Part shown: positions 37,297 through 45,609 of the stretch, piece by piece
How positions within the stretch are numbered: the first letter of the stretch is position 1
How the letters are laid out: every line of letters starts with the position of its first letter
Assembly: GCA_017303395.1 (NCBI GenBank)
Contig: JAFLBN010000007.1
Location: 124,001 to 188,000, forward strand
Origin: Chitinophagales bacterium
GTDB lineage: Bacteria > Bacteroidota > Bacteroidia > Chitinophagales > Chitinophagaceae
Direction: 5' to 3'
DNA length: 64,000 bases
Notes under the pieces: model-generated
Told to the model about the DNA's origin: nothing
The model's database searches: none
The model's input: the letters and a program-made list of their open reading frames with translations, nothing else
Program-made: the position numbers and the translations under genes

Positions 37297-39282
37297 ATGA
37301 AAAAACTATTGACACTTATATGCCTTCTTATCGCATCTACAAGTGTTAAGGCTGCAGATACAACAGTCGTAGTATCTCATCAGGATGTAACAATACTGAC
37401 AGACCCTATTGTAGGCAATACCATCTACCCTAAATGGGCTACATTCCCTCCGCTGAGTACACAATACCGTAAAGTGCTCTTGCAGCTCAATTTTGAGTGT
37501 GCACCCGGGTATAAATGCGGTGAGTGGGATTATATGAACAATATTATCGTTGGCCGTGTAGGTACCAAAACTGCAAGTCCGCTCAACTATGAAATAGCAA
37601 GGCTGATGACACCTTTCGGGTTTTATTGGAACTCGGGCATGAATTGGCAACATACCTGGTATTACGATGTTACCGACTTTGCAATGTTACTACACGATTC
37701 TGTAGAAGTAATATACAGACATACAGGCGATGAACCGAATAATGACAGGGGTTGGAAGATTAACCTGAAGTTTATATGTATAAAAGGAACCCCCTCTTGC
37801 GAACCTGTCGCCATGACAAGGTTATGGGATGGTGTTTTTGAATATGGTAATGATAATGACTCCATTGAAAAGCATCTGATACCGGTTAATGTGACGCTGA
37901 ACAATCAGACAAATATAGCAAGGTTCAAAGCCATTAATACAGGGCATGGTAGTGATAGTGCAAGTGGATGTCTTGAATATTGCAAGAAATACAGACAGGT
38001 AAAATGGGATGGTAATGTAGTAAACACCAGAGATCTTTGGCGCAATGATTGTGGTGCAAATGCAGTGTACCCGCAAAGTAACACGTGGGTATATGACAGA
38101 GGTGGTTGGTGTCCGGGTTCACCTGTCAGATACGATGATGTTGATATTACAGGGCTTACGGGTGGTACGCAACATAGTGTTGATATGGATATGGAGCCGT
38201 ATGTGGCATATAAAGAGTATGGCAATTTGAATACAAGTGCTTACTTGATTGAGTATGCAGCACCAGCGAATACTAACGACGTATCTGTTGAAAATATAAT
38301 GGCACCCAGTGCAGAGCCGGAGTTTAAAAGGCTGAACCCTATTTGCGGAAATCCGATAATTGTAATTCGTAATAATGGTAGTGCTACACTAACTAGTGCT
38401 AAAATTGAGTACGGTCTTGATGGTGGTAATATGGCAACGTATGACTGGAAAGGTAATTTGGGACTATGGCAATATGATACTGTAAGGTTGACAAGTCCTG
38501 TAAATTGGGGAAGTAAAAATGGTAAGTTTGTAGTTACGGTTAAAGACCCTAACGGACAGGCTGACGGCTATGCTGATGATAACATGATGAGCTCGGAGTT
38601 TAACGGAGCTAATACTTTCCCTGATAAGATTATTGTGCATTTTATGACCAATAATGATGCTAGTGAAAACTCTTATAAAATTGTAAATGTATCTACAGGG
38701 CAGGTTCACTTCAGCAAGAATAATTTGCGTAATCAGACATTGTATTTAGATACCATCAGCCTTAGCCCGGGTGCTTGTTATCAGTTCTATTTTTCTGACG
38801 AGGGGCAGTCTACGCGTAGCGGAGGAGTAAACAAAGATGGATTACAATTCCTGTCTTTTTATGATTTGCTTGAGGGCACAGGTACTTTAAGAATAAAAAA
38901 TGCCAATAATGGTGCTACCCTGAAAGATGTTACAGCACTCAACGCAGGTCCTTTTGGTCTGTCAGGGGGTAATTTTGGTTCTTTCTACAGTCTGAATTTC
39001 ATGTCAGTCTTTGGTTTGAATACACCAAATGTAGAACCGACAGCTTCTATAGAAGTATTTCCAAACCCTGCAAGCGATAAGCTATATGTAAACTATACAA
39101 CCTCTGCCAGCCAAGGCAATATTCAGCTTTTGGATATGCAGGGAAGAGTATTATATACCGAGGCTATAGCTAAAGTAAGTGGTACTGCTATGATAAATAT
39201 TGCAAGCCTTGTGCCTGGTATATATGTTATAAAGGTGACTACCGGAAATGAGAGCCATGTAGAGAAGGTAGTGAAGCGCTAA
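37297..39282 (+). CDS. PNGase F-like glycoamidase, T9SS-secreted
   Basis: The protein has 661 residues from the ATG at 37297 (MKKLLTLICLLIAS signal peptide). The first 320 residues follow the peptide-N-glycosidase F two-jelly-roll fold: a CGEWDYMNNIIV segment with the Asp expected for catalysis, YEIARLMTPFGFYW with a Glu, GHGSDSASGCLEYCKKY with another acidic pocket residue, and CGANAVYPQSNTW ... GGWCPGSP. The middle has an Ig-like domain, and a T9SS sorting domain ends it (VFPNPASDKLYVNY ... IASLVPGIYVIKV). PNGase F removes N-linked glycans from glycoproteins outside the cell. The residues named here were matched by eye only. The closest alternative is an inactive lectin-like relative. Confidence 0.8.
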   Translation: MKKLLTLICLLIASTSVKAADTTVVVSHQDVTILTDPIVGNTIYPKWATFPPLSTQYRKVLLQLNFECAPGYKCGEWDYMNNIIVGRVGTKTASPLNYEIARLMTPFGFYWNSGMNWQHTWYYDVTDFAMLLHDSVEVIYRHTGDEPNNDRGWKINLKFICIKGTPSCEPVAMTRLWDGVFEYGNDNDSIEKHLIPVNVTLNNQTNIARFKAINTGHGSDSASGCLEYCKKYRQVKWDGNVVNTRDLWRNDCGANAVYPQSNTWVYDRGGWCPGSPVRYDDVDITGLTGGTQHSVDMDMEPYVAYKEYGNLNTSAYLIEYAAPANTNDVSVENIMAPSAEPEFKRLNPICGNPIIVIRNNGSATLTSAKIEYGLDGGNMATYDWKGNLGLWQYDTVRLTSPVNWGSKNGKFVVTVKDPNGQADGYADDNMMSSEFNGANTFPDKIIVHFMTNNDASENSYKIVNVSTGQVHFSKNNLRNQTLYLDTISLSPGACYQFYFSDEGQSTRSGGVNKDGLQFLSFYDLLEGTGTLRIKNANNGATLKDVTALNAGPFGLSGGNFGSFYSLNFMSVFGLNTPNVEPTASIEVFPNPASDKLYVNYTTSASQGNIQLLDMQGRVLYTEAIAKVSGTAMINIASLVPGIYVIKVTTGNESHVEKVVKR

Positions 39283-39313
39283 CTTATTGTATTGAATAAT
39301 ATGTGAAATTAGA

Positions 39314-39346
39314 TTTGCAGAATTCATTTTTTTGAACTTATCTTTG
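39314..39346 (+). promoter_or_regulatory. Promoter of tRNA-Asp
   Basis: TTTG (39314-39317), 21 bases, TATCTTTG (39339-39346), an exact -7 box 16 bp before the mature tRNA. Confidence 0.7.
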
Positions 39347-39362
39347 CATCCCCAACTAACAC

Positions 39363-39436
39363 GGACCGGTAGTTCAGTTGGTTAGAATGCCGCCCTGTCA
39401 CGGCGGAGGTCGCGGGTTCGAGTCCCGTCCGGTCCG
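39363..39436 (+). tRNA. tRNA-Asp (anticodon GTC)
   Basis: The cloverleaf is complete: acceptor GGACCGG pairs with CCGGTCC, the D arm is normal, the anticodon stem CCGCC/GGCGG encloses CTGTCAC with GTC, the T arm is GCGGG-TTCGAGT-CCCGT, and the discriminator is G. CCA is not encoded. Immediately downstream come a terminator, a GIY-YIG nuclease gene and a partial copy of this tRNA. Confidence 0.97.
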
Positions 39437-39438
39437 CG

Positions 39439-39470
39439 AAAAAAGCTTCACGAATAGTGAAGCTTTTTTT
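39439..39470 (+). terminator. Terminator of tRNA-Asp
   Basis: AAAAAAGCTTCAC (39439-39451) pairs exactly with GTGAAGCTTTTTT (39457-39469). The T tract ends directly before the ATG of the nuclease gene, leaving it no leader beyond the hairpin. Confidence 0.88.
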
Positions 39471-39734
39471 ATGCCATTTTACGTATACATCATAGAAAGT
39501 ATGGTTGATAAGACCTTGTATAAAGGGTTTAGCTCAGATTATATTAAAAGGTTGGAAGAGCACAATGCTGGTTTGTCAAAGTATACATCAGGCAAAGTAC
39601 CGTGGATACTCAAGTATGTTGAGGTTCATGAAGACAAAAAAATCGCTTTACAGAGAGAGCTGATGTTTAAGAAACAAAATAAGAAGTATTTCGAATGGCT
39701 TTTTGAACAGCCTACCAATATCCTAAGAAATTAA
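39471..39734 (+). CDS. Short GIY-YIG nuclease
   Basis: This 87-residue single-domain nuclease of the UvrC/UPF0213-like GIY-YIG type has YVYIIES in place of GIY, LYKGFS in place of YIG, the Arg helix IKRLEEHNAG, YTSGKVPWILKYVE, and the Glu in ALQRELMFKK. The ATG at 39471 was chosen because the open frame upstream runs through the tRNA. It sits between tRNA-Asp and a partial copy of that tRNA, with terminators on both sides, in an arrangement resembling a minimal homing or tRNA-targeting element. It has no other recognisable domain. Confidence 0.85.
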   Translation: MPFYVYIIESMVDKTLYKGFSSDYIKRLEEHNAGLSKYTSGKVPWILKYVEVHEDKKIALQRELMFKKQNKKYFEWLFEQPTNILRN

Positions 39735-39788
39735 TGTGCCTCCCTGTCACGGTCTCGGCTGAGCCGAGACGGGTTCGAGTCCCGTCCG
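39735..39788 (+). pseudogene. Partial, rearranged copy of tRNA-Asp
   Basis: Two blocks are identical to the intact tRNA: CCCTGTCACGG (anticodon arm, 39742-39752) and CGGGTTCGAGTCCCGTCCG (T arm and start of acceptor, 39770-39788). Between them the normal variable region is replaced by a 19-base perfect palindrome GTCTCGGCTGAGCCGAGAC (39752-39770). The 5' half and the acceptor end are missing, so it cannot be a functional tRNA. Confidence 0.88.
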
Positions 39789-39791
39789 CTA

Positions 39792-39823
39792 AAAAACCAG
39801 ATAAGATATCTTATCTGGTTTTT
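39792..39823 (+). terminator. Terminator after the tRNA fragment
   Basis: AAAAACCAGATAAGAT (39792-39807) is followed with no loop by its exact complement (39808-39823). It ends the nuclease transcript and closes the small insert. Confidence 0.85.
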
Positions 39824-39869
39824 GCTTTTGGGTTCGTTCTTAAAACAAAATCACTGTCATAAACCCTGC

Positions 39870-39881
39870 TGACCATAGTCA
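39870..39881 (+). promoter_or_regulatory. CRP/FNR-type dyad upstream of the MBL/rhodanese gene
   Basis: TGACCATAGTCA has TGA and TCA half-sites six bases apart, 50 bp before the start of the sulfur-metabolism gene. Similar dyads occur near the cbb3 genes. Confidence 0.4.
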
Positions 39882-39930
39882 TATATTATTTCTGCTACTT
39901 ACATGAATTTCGATGCAAATATTTTCAATC

Positions 39931-41346
39931 ATGTTAGTAGAGCAAATCTATACAGGGTGCCTTGCACAGGCGGCGTATTATATTGAAAGTAAGGGAGAAG
40001 CTGCCATCATAGACCCGTTGAGGGATATTGATGCTTATCTACAGAAAGCCAAGACTAATAATGCTACTATCAAATACATTTTCGAAACACACTTCCACGC
40101 AGACTTTGTATCGGGCCACTTAGACCTTGCAAAAGCAACAGGTGCATCTATAGTGTATGGTCCGACGGCCAAACCGGGTTTTGAAGCTATAACTGCGAAA
40201 GACAATCAGGAATTTATATTGGGTGATATTACCGTAAGGTTGCTACACACACCGGGTCATACGATGGAAAGCTGCTGCTACTTGCTGATAGACGAAAATG
40301 GTGCACAGCGCATGCTGTTTTCTGGCGATACGTTGTTTTTAGGTGATGTTGGTCGTCCTGATCTGGCACAGAAGGCTGCGAATATGACACAGGAAGAATT
40401 AGCGGGTTTGCTATACGATTCACTGCAAACTAAAATAATGCCATTGTCTGATGATATCATCGTTTATCCTGCACATGGCGCAGGCAGTGCCTGTGGCAAA
40501 AACATGAGCAAAGATACATCTGATACCCTCGGCCATCAGAAGGCAACCAACTACGCATTGAGAAAAGGCATTACAAGGACAGAGTTTATACAAGAGGTAT
40601 TGACAGGCCTTACTAAGCCACCGCAATACTTCCCGCTGAATGTGATGCTGAATAAACAAGGCTATGAAAATGTAGGGGAAGTAATTAAGAAAGGCACAAC
40701 ACCACTATCGGTTGCTGAGGTAGCACAATTGTCAAAAGATAACAGTATCATGTTGTTGGATGCACGCAAGCCACAGGATTTTGCCGCAGGTCATATTCCA
40801 GGTGCTATTAATATTGGTATAAATGGAGATTTTGCGCCTTGGGTTGGTACAATCATTGAAGACATCAATCAGAAAATTGTACTGATAACAGATGCTACAG
40901 TTAGCGAAGTGGTAGCAAGGTTGGCTAGGGTTGGTTACGATCATTGCATCGGTTACTTGGATGGCGGCATGAATGCTTGGGTAGCTGCTGGCAAACCTGT
41001 GCAGAAAGTAGAGTCTATTACAGCAGATGAACTGGCAACAAGACTGGAAACACACCCGGTAGCATTTTTGCTGGATGTAAGAAGACAAAGTGAATACGAT
41101 TCAGAACACGTGATAGGTGCAGAAAATATACCGCTGAACTATATTAACGATAATAAGACAGACTGGGATAGAGATGCTACGTACTATGTACACTGTGCAG
41201 CGGGCTATCGCTCAATGATATTTATATCGCTGATGCAGGCAAAAGGCTACAATAATTTTATAGATGTACAAGGTGGTTTTAAAGCCATTAAAGAAAGCAG
41301 CAGACTGAATACCAGCCATTACGTAGAGCCAATAACAATGTTATAA
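39931..41346 (+). CDS. Metallo-beta-lactamase-fold persulfide dioxygenase with two rhodanese domains
   Basis: The protein has 471 residues from the ATG at 39931 (MLVEQIYTGCLAQAAYYI, the usual opening); an in-frame ATG at 39913 would add six. The MBL domain (1-240) has THFHADFVSGH, HTPGHTMESCC, FSGDTLFLGDVGRPDL and PAHGAGSACG, an ETHE1-like iron site. A first rhodanese domain (about 255-350) lacks the catalytic Cys (VLITDATVSEV). A second (about 365-465) keeps it (VHCAAGYRS). It should oxidise glutathione persulfide to sulfite or move sulfane sulfur. Confidence 0.9.
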   Translation: MLVEQIYTGCLAQAAYYIESKGEAAIIDPLRDIDAYLQKAKTNNATIKYIFETHFHADFVSGHLDLAKATGASIVYGPTAKPGFEAITAKDNQEFILGDITVRLLHTPGHTMESCCYLLIDENGAQRMLFSGDTLFLGDVGRPDLAQKAANMTQEELAGLLYDSLQTKIMPLSDDIIVYPAHGAGSACGKNMSKDTSDTLGHQKATNYALRKGITRTEFIQEVLTGLTKPPQYFPLNVMLNKQGYENVGEVIKKGTTPLSVAEVAQLSKDNSIMLLDARKPQDFAAGHIPGAINIGINGDFAPWVGTIIEDINQKIVLITDATVSEVVARLARVGYDHCIGYLDGGMNAWVAAGKPVQKVESITADELATRLETHPVAFLLDVRRQSEYDSEHVIGAENIPLNYINDNKTDWDRDATYYVHCAAGYRSMIFISLMQAKGYNNFIDVQGGFKAIKESSRLNTSHYVEPITML

Positions 41347-41366
41347 TATTTAAGGGGGTAGTATGA

Positions 41367-41401
41367 AAATGGGGAAGCTTAATAGCTTCCCCATTTCTTT
41401 T
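41367..41401. terminator. Convergent terminator
   Basis: AAATGGGGAAGCT (41367-41379) pairs exactly with AGCTTCCCCATTT (41384-41396), followed by CTTTTT. It separates the rhodanese gene from the end of the cbb3 operon. Confidence 0.85.
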
Positions 41402-41415
41402 TATGAGCGCGTGGA

Positions 41416-41802
41416 TTAGTATTTTTCCTTTTTATTCAGCAACACACCTAGCACGAGCGAAGTAATACCAATTGCGGCTATTACATATTGCAGATTGAAT
41501 TGAAGGCGTATCATTATCATTTGTGTAATAATCCAGATAATAATGCCATTGCCGATTATCACCAATATCCATGGGTAGTATCTTACTTTCAATAAAGTGC
41601 AAATGCCTGTGAAGAAACTACCTAAGCCAAGTATGGTATAAAGTATAAGCCCGGGATAGAAGTAATTGACAAAAGGGCTGTGCTCTAAAAGCGATAATTG
41701 CAGGCCAATTTCACTCCCACTTACATCGCGCATCAGCACAATGCCACATATAGCAGCCATAATACCATGTAGCAATATTAGTATGCCTGCAAAGATGCGC
41801 AT
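41416..41802 (-). CDS. Small four-helix membrane protein
   Basis: This 128-residue integral membrane protein has four hydrophobic helices and a basic tail (LLNKKEKY). No family motif is recognised. It is the last gene of the cbb3-oxidase series, four bases after the SafE-like gene, so a link to oxidase assembly or maintenance is possible by position only. Confidence 0.55.
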   Translation of the reverse strand: MRIFAGILILLHGIMAAICGIVLMRDVSGSEIGLQLSLLEHSPFVNYFYPGLILYTILGLGSFFTGICTLLKVRYYPWILVIIGNGIIIWIITQMIMIRLQFNLQYVIAAIGITSLVLGVLLNKKEKY

Positions 41803-41806
41803 TGTC

Positions 41807-42517
41807 TTATTTTTTATGGCAACAGCTTGCTTTTATTTCATTGTGTTCTACAGCTACTTTGGGGCTTAGATAAGGTATGCCCAGATTCATGCCACGCATT
41901 ACAAACAGAGCACCGAATGCAAACATCATAACAGGTACCAGTTTGCGTATATGATTGAAGCGTAAAAAGCTCGCTTTGTTTTTCAGTATGGTAATGCCTA
42001 CCATCATTGGTACGGTGCCCATGCCGAATGCATACATCAGTGTTGCAGCTTCGACAGGTGTAGGCGCAGTAACGGTAGATGACAGCGCCATGTATTCAAG
42101 ACCGCAAGGTAGCAAGCCATTCAGTAAGCCTGCCATTGTAAGGCTGAACAGAGAAGGATTACCAATGAATCGTCCCAATTGGTTTTTTACAAAACCTGCC
42201 CAAGGCAATGATACCTTCAAGGTATGATTAGGAATGAAAGACACAAAACCTACTACCAACAGTACAATGCCTAATGCAATAGATATGTATTGCTGCCACT
42301 GTGGCTGAAACAGGTTTTTAAAAGAGTGCAGTACGATAGCCATTGCTGCATATACACTTATGCGTGCTATGTGGTAAAGCGCAATTCCAAGCCATTTTTT
42401 AAACCCATTCATCATGCCGAACGGCATAACCCACACAATGGGGCCGCACATACCTGCACAGTGCAGGCTGCCTGTGAGCCCCATTAGCAGTGCCATAGAA
42501 AGTGTGAACGTGCTCAT
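41807..42517 (-). CDS. SafE/UreH-like membrane protein (cbb3 assembly neighbour)
   Basis: This 236-residue polytopic membrane protein of the sulfite-exporter TauE/SafE (DsbD-like) family has GLTGSLHCAGMCGPIVW near the N-terminus, where the two Cys and the intervening Ala-Gly-Met are conserved. NGLLPCGLEYMALS lies in the second half, followed by ending helices and a CCHKK tail. In cbb3 clusters such proteins are thought to handle copper or assist cytochrome assembly. It begins directly after the FixH-like gene (one base between). Confidence 0.8.
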   Translation of the reverse strand: MSTFTLSMALLMGLTGSLHCAGMCGPIVWVMPFGMMNGFKKWLGIALYHIARISVYAAMAIVLHSFKNLFQPQWQQYISIALGIVLLVVGFVSFIPNHTLKVSLPWAGFVKNQLGRFIGNPSLFSLTMAGLLNGLLPCGLEYMALSSTVTAPTPVEAATLMYAFGMGTVPMMVGITILKNKASFLRFNHIRKLVPVMMFAFGALFVMRGMNLGIPYLSPKVAVEHNEIKASCCHKK

Positions 42518-42518
42518 C

Positions 42519-42968
42519 TTAGTGCAGGTTTAAAGATGTTTCCTGATAGTATTTTTTGCCATCAGCTTCCCAGTTCATTTTGACGGTGTAGGTAGTGTTA
42601 TGTAGTTCACTGCGCGGCACTGATATACTATTGCCTGCATTATTCACTTTTACAGTTTTGTCCCAAGCGGCATTTACAGGAGAGTAAAACTGTATAGTAC
42701 CATTCATTGTCTTGTTGGCAAACTCTGCAGGAAAGTCTATGCTCACCATTGTTTCATTTGCATGTACAGATACTGGAGCAGAAAGAGCCGCCTGATTTTT
42801 ACCAGCATCTATTACTTGCTGGTATTTTATTTCCTGACTGTAGTAATCAGGTGCTACAAGGTCAAAGTCTTGCCTCATACTACCAGCTACCAATACTACT
42901 ATCAAGGCTACAAAGCCACCATACAGCAGGGCTATTTTTGCCCCCCAGTTTATTTTCATTACACTCAT
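42519..42968 (-). CDS. ccoH: FixH/CcoH-like cbb3 assembly protein
   Basis: This 149-residue protein has one membrane helix (about 10-30) and a periplasmic Ig-like domain, the FixH/CcoH arrangement (GSMRQDFDLVAPDYYSQEI right after the helix, then KYQQVIDAGKNQ). It helps cbb3 oxidase maturation. An alternative start is at codon 4. It lies 16 bp downstream of ccoG. Confidence 0.82.
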   Translation of the reverse strand: MSVMKINWGAKIALLYGGFVALIVVLVAGSMRQDFDLVAPDYYSQEIKYQQVIDAGKNQAALSAPVSVHANETMVSIDFPAEFANKTMNGTIQFYSPVNAAWDKTVKVNNAGNSISVPRSELHNTTYTVKMNWEADGKKYYQETSLNLH

Positions 42969-42984
42969 GAGAATTATGTTTTAG

Positions 42985-44391
42985 TTAGTTAGCAGAAAAT
43001 GGCCCTAAGAAAGATGTAGTGATGGTGCTTATTTTCTTGCCGTCTTCATACACACCTATTTTTATTTTAGTTTTACGTTGTGTCACATCTTTTTTATCCA
43101 TGTAGATGAACATAGAACCCGCAGTTGCATTTTCTTTCGGGATATTCAACCTTGCTTCACCTACCAGTTTGATGGTGCCGTTGAAGTCTTCAGGTTTCAG
43201 TTCAAGTACTTTATTGTGGTAGGTCTTGTTAAGGAATTTGTAGTTGTACAGATTGCTCAACTGATTATTTGGTTGTTCCTGATACAATTGTCCCGGTGTA
43301 CGCAGAATTGTAATGCCTACGTCTGTGCGGCTAACCAACAGGAATACCTCTACAGCTAACAGTAATATCATTACCGCTGTATAAGCCTTCATACGGTTTG
43401 TAAACTTATAAGGCTGTTTGGTGCTGATGTTGTTTTCAGATGCATAACGAATCAATCCTGTTGGCATATTTACGGCCTCCATCATTCTGTCGCAAGCATC
43501 TATACATGCAGTACAGTTGGTACATTCCAACTGGGTACCGTGCCTTATGTCTATGCCTGTTGGACAAACTTTCACACATTGATTACAATCTATACAATCG
43601 CCGATAGCGCGCTCTTCGTTTTTCTTGAATTTACCACGAGGTTCACCACGCACATGGTCGTATGTTACGATGATGGAATTCTTGTCAAGTAATACACCTT
43701 GCATACGTCCGTAAGGACATACAACTGTACAAACCTGTTCGCGCATCCATGAGAATACGAAGAAGAATACTGTTGTGAATATGACAATGGCTACAAAGCC
43801 ACCAAAGTGTTTGCCAATAGGCTCAGATACAATAGTACGTAGCTCATCAATGCCTATTATGTATGCAAGGAATGTGTTAGCAATCAGGAAGCTTATAGCC
43901 CAGAACACGGTCCATTTCATCACACGTTTGAAAATCTTATCAGAGTTCCAGGCTTGTTTTTTCAGTATGCGTTGCTCTGCAGCATCACCTTCTATCCAGT
44001 ATTCTATTTTGCGAAATACCAGCTCCATAAATATTGTTTGTGGGCACACCCAGCCACAGAAGATGCGGCCGAATACTACCGTAAACAATGCAATGAAGAT
44101 GATGAACAAGACCATCCCCAGCCCGAAAATGAAAAAATCCTGTGGCCAGAATATCTGGCCAAACAGGATAAATTTTCTTTTAAGAATATTAATGAGGAAT
44201 AAAGGGTGTCCGTCGTATTTAATGAACGGAAGGATGAACAGCACCAGCAAATAGAATACACTCAACAGTGTACGGGCATTATAGTATTTCCCTTTTGGTT
44301 TTTGCGGGAATACCCATATTCTTTTACCCTCTTTATCTACCGTTGCTACCTTGTCTCTGAACGAGCCACCTTCCACATTACTGCCACTCAT
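42985..44391 (-). CDS. ccoG: CcoG/FixG-type Fe-S membrane protein
   Basis: This 468-residue membrane protein has five to six helices and two ferredoxin-type 4Fe-4S motifs (CIDCNQCVKVCPTGID and CTNCTACIDACDRMM). It also has membrane-embedded CGWVCPQTIFMEL and VCPYGRMQ, all of which are CcoG marks, and a C-terminal Ig-like domain. CcoG is a copper reductase needed to load CuB of cbb3 oxidases. It sits between ccoP and ccoH. Confidence 0.94.
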   Translation of the reverse strand: MSGSNVEGGSFRDKVATVDKEGKRIWVFPQKPKGKYYNARTLLSVFYLLVLFILPFIKYDGHPLFLINILKRKFILFGQIFWPQDFFIFGLGMVLFIIFIALFTVVFGRIFCGWVCPQTIFMELVFRKIEYWIEGDAAEQRILKKQAWNSDKIFKRVMKWTVFWAISFLIANTFLAYIIGIDELRTIVSEPIGKHFGGFVAIVIFTTVFFFVFSWMREQVCTVVCPYGRMQGVLLDKNSIIVTYDHVRGEPRGKFKKNEERAIGDCIDCNQCVKVCPTGIDIRHGTQLECTNCTACIDACDRMMEAVNMPTGLIRYASENNISTKQPYKFTNRMKAYTAVMILLLAVEVFLLVSRTDVGITILRTPGQLYQEQPNNQLSNLYNYKFLNKTYHNKVLELKPEDFNGTIKLVGEARLNIPKENATAGSMFIYMDKKDVTQRKTKIKIGVYEDGKKISTITTSFLGPFSAN

Positions 44392-44420
44392 TTTATTTGT
44401 GTTTTAGTTAGTTTCCTCTT

Positions 44421-45590
44421 TTATTTCATTGCTACTGCTTTTGCTGTAGTGTCTGCTGCCGGTTTTGCAGTAGAGTCAGCAGGTGTTGTAGCGCCGCCTT
44501 CTATATATAATTCGCCTTGTTTGTCTTTTGGTGCTGCCGGTTTAGTGCCTTGCAGAGATTTTACATAGCTCGAAATCTGTGCTATCTGGTTAGGAGAGAA
44601 ATCATCTTTCCAGCTCTTCATGCCTTTATCAGGCCAGCCGTATTTAATGGTTTTGAAAATATCTTTTACGCTACCACCGTGCAACCAGTATTCGTCGCAC
44701 AGGTTAGGGCCTACACCGCCGCCACCATCTTTTGCATGGCACGCAGCACACATTTGCTCAAACAAGACACCGCCTGATGCAATGCCCGTAGCATCCAGCA
44801 TTTTCACTGTGTTCTCATCTACATTGTTCGCGCTTTTTGCCAAATATGCAGCTTTCGCTTCTTCACCTGCCTGTACTTCTGCCACAAACTCATCGTGAGA
44901 GCTAGGTCCGTTGCCACCTGCATGGTAGTACCACAGGTATATTACACCTGTTACAATTGTCAGGTAGAAGCCATACTTCCACCATGGTGGCAAGCTGTTG
45001 TCCAGTTCTTTGATGCCATCGTAGTCGTGATCCAGCATGATGTCTGCTTCCTTCTCGATAGGTACTACTTTGTTGAACCTGTCCCAGAAATTCACTTTCA
45101 CCACTTTTTCTGCCAGCGCAGCTTTTGCAGGGTCTGCACTTATGAGGCGCACCATAGTACGGATGAGGAATACCATCGAAATGATAACTAACAATTCCAG
45201 CCCGATGATACCCATAAGGGTATAAAAATGAGCAGATGGTATGCCGCTGATGTATGCAGGTGCGGATGATGTAGCTTCTGCGGCTGCATCTTCAGCATTT
45301 GCAGCCAGCGATGTAAGGCCAAGGCCCATCAGCAATGCTACGGTTTTCATAAGACCTGCTTTGCGTTCGCTACGCATTTTGTCGCGGTACACAAAGCCCA
45401 GTTGCCTGAGTGTATTGCCAAGTACCAGAATAGCAAACAACAGTATCAGCGTAAGGCTTACCAGGCCAATGAGGATGGCGTTGAATTTGTTCCCTTCGGG
45501 TGTTGCAGCCGCTTCTGCAGCCTGTACAAGTACAGGAGCAAGAATGGCCAGCATAGCGAGGGATACATATTTATTAAAACGGATGCGCAT
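44421..45590 (-). CDS. ccoP: cbb3 oxidase subunit III (CcoP), Bacteroidota form
   Basis: This 389-residue membrane-anchored cytochrome starts with a signal-like segment and two extra helices (residues about 35-60 and 110-145). The CcoP helix at about 205-225 (PPWWKYGFYLTIVTGVIYL) follows, then one cytochrome c domain with CAACHAKDGGGGVGPN and a Met-containing GMKSWKDDFS. Proteobacterial CcoP has two hemes; only one CxxCH is present here. The C-terminus is a low-complexity Ala/Lys/Thr tail. It carries electrons to CcoN/O. Confidence 0.9.
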   Translation of the reverse strand: MRIRFNKYVSLAMLAILAPVLVQAAEAAATPEGNKFNAILIGLVSLTLILLFAILVLGNTLRQLGFVYRDKMRSERKAGLMKTVALLMGLGLTSLAANAEDAAAEATSSAPAYISGIPSAHFYTLMGIIGLELLVIISMVFLIRTMVRLISADPAKAALAEKVVKVNFWDRFNKVVPIEKEADIMLDHDYDGIKELDNSLPPWWKYGFYLTIVTGVIYLWYYHAGGNGPSSHDEFVAEVQAGEEAKAAYLAKSANNVDENTVKMLDATGIASGGVLFEQMCAACHAKDGGGGVGPNLCDEYWLHGGSVKDIFKTIKYGWPDKGMKSWKDDFSPNQIAQISSYVKSLQGTKPAAPKDKQGELYIEGGATTPADSTAKPAADTTAKAVAMK

Positions 45591-45609
45591 GATTGTGCGT
45601 TTTAAAATT

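Noticed and set aside
39378-39470. N-terminal extension of the GIY-YIG frame through tRNA-Asp
   Set aside because: The frame is open only because the tRNA lacks stops; the ATG at 39471 after the terminator fits the domain start.
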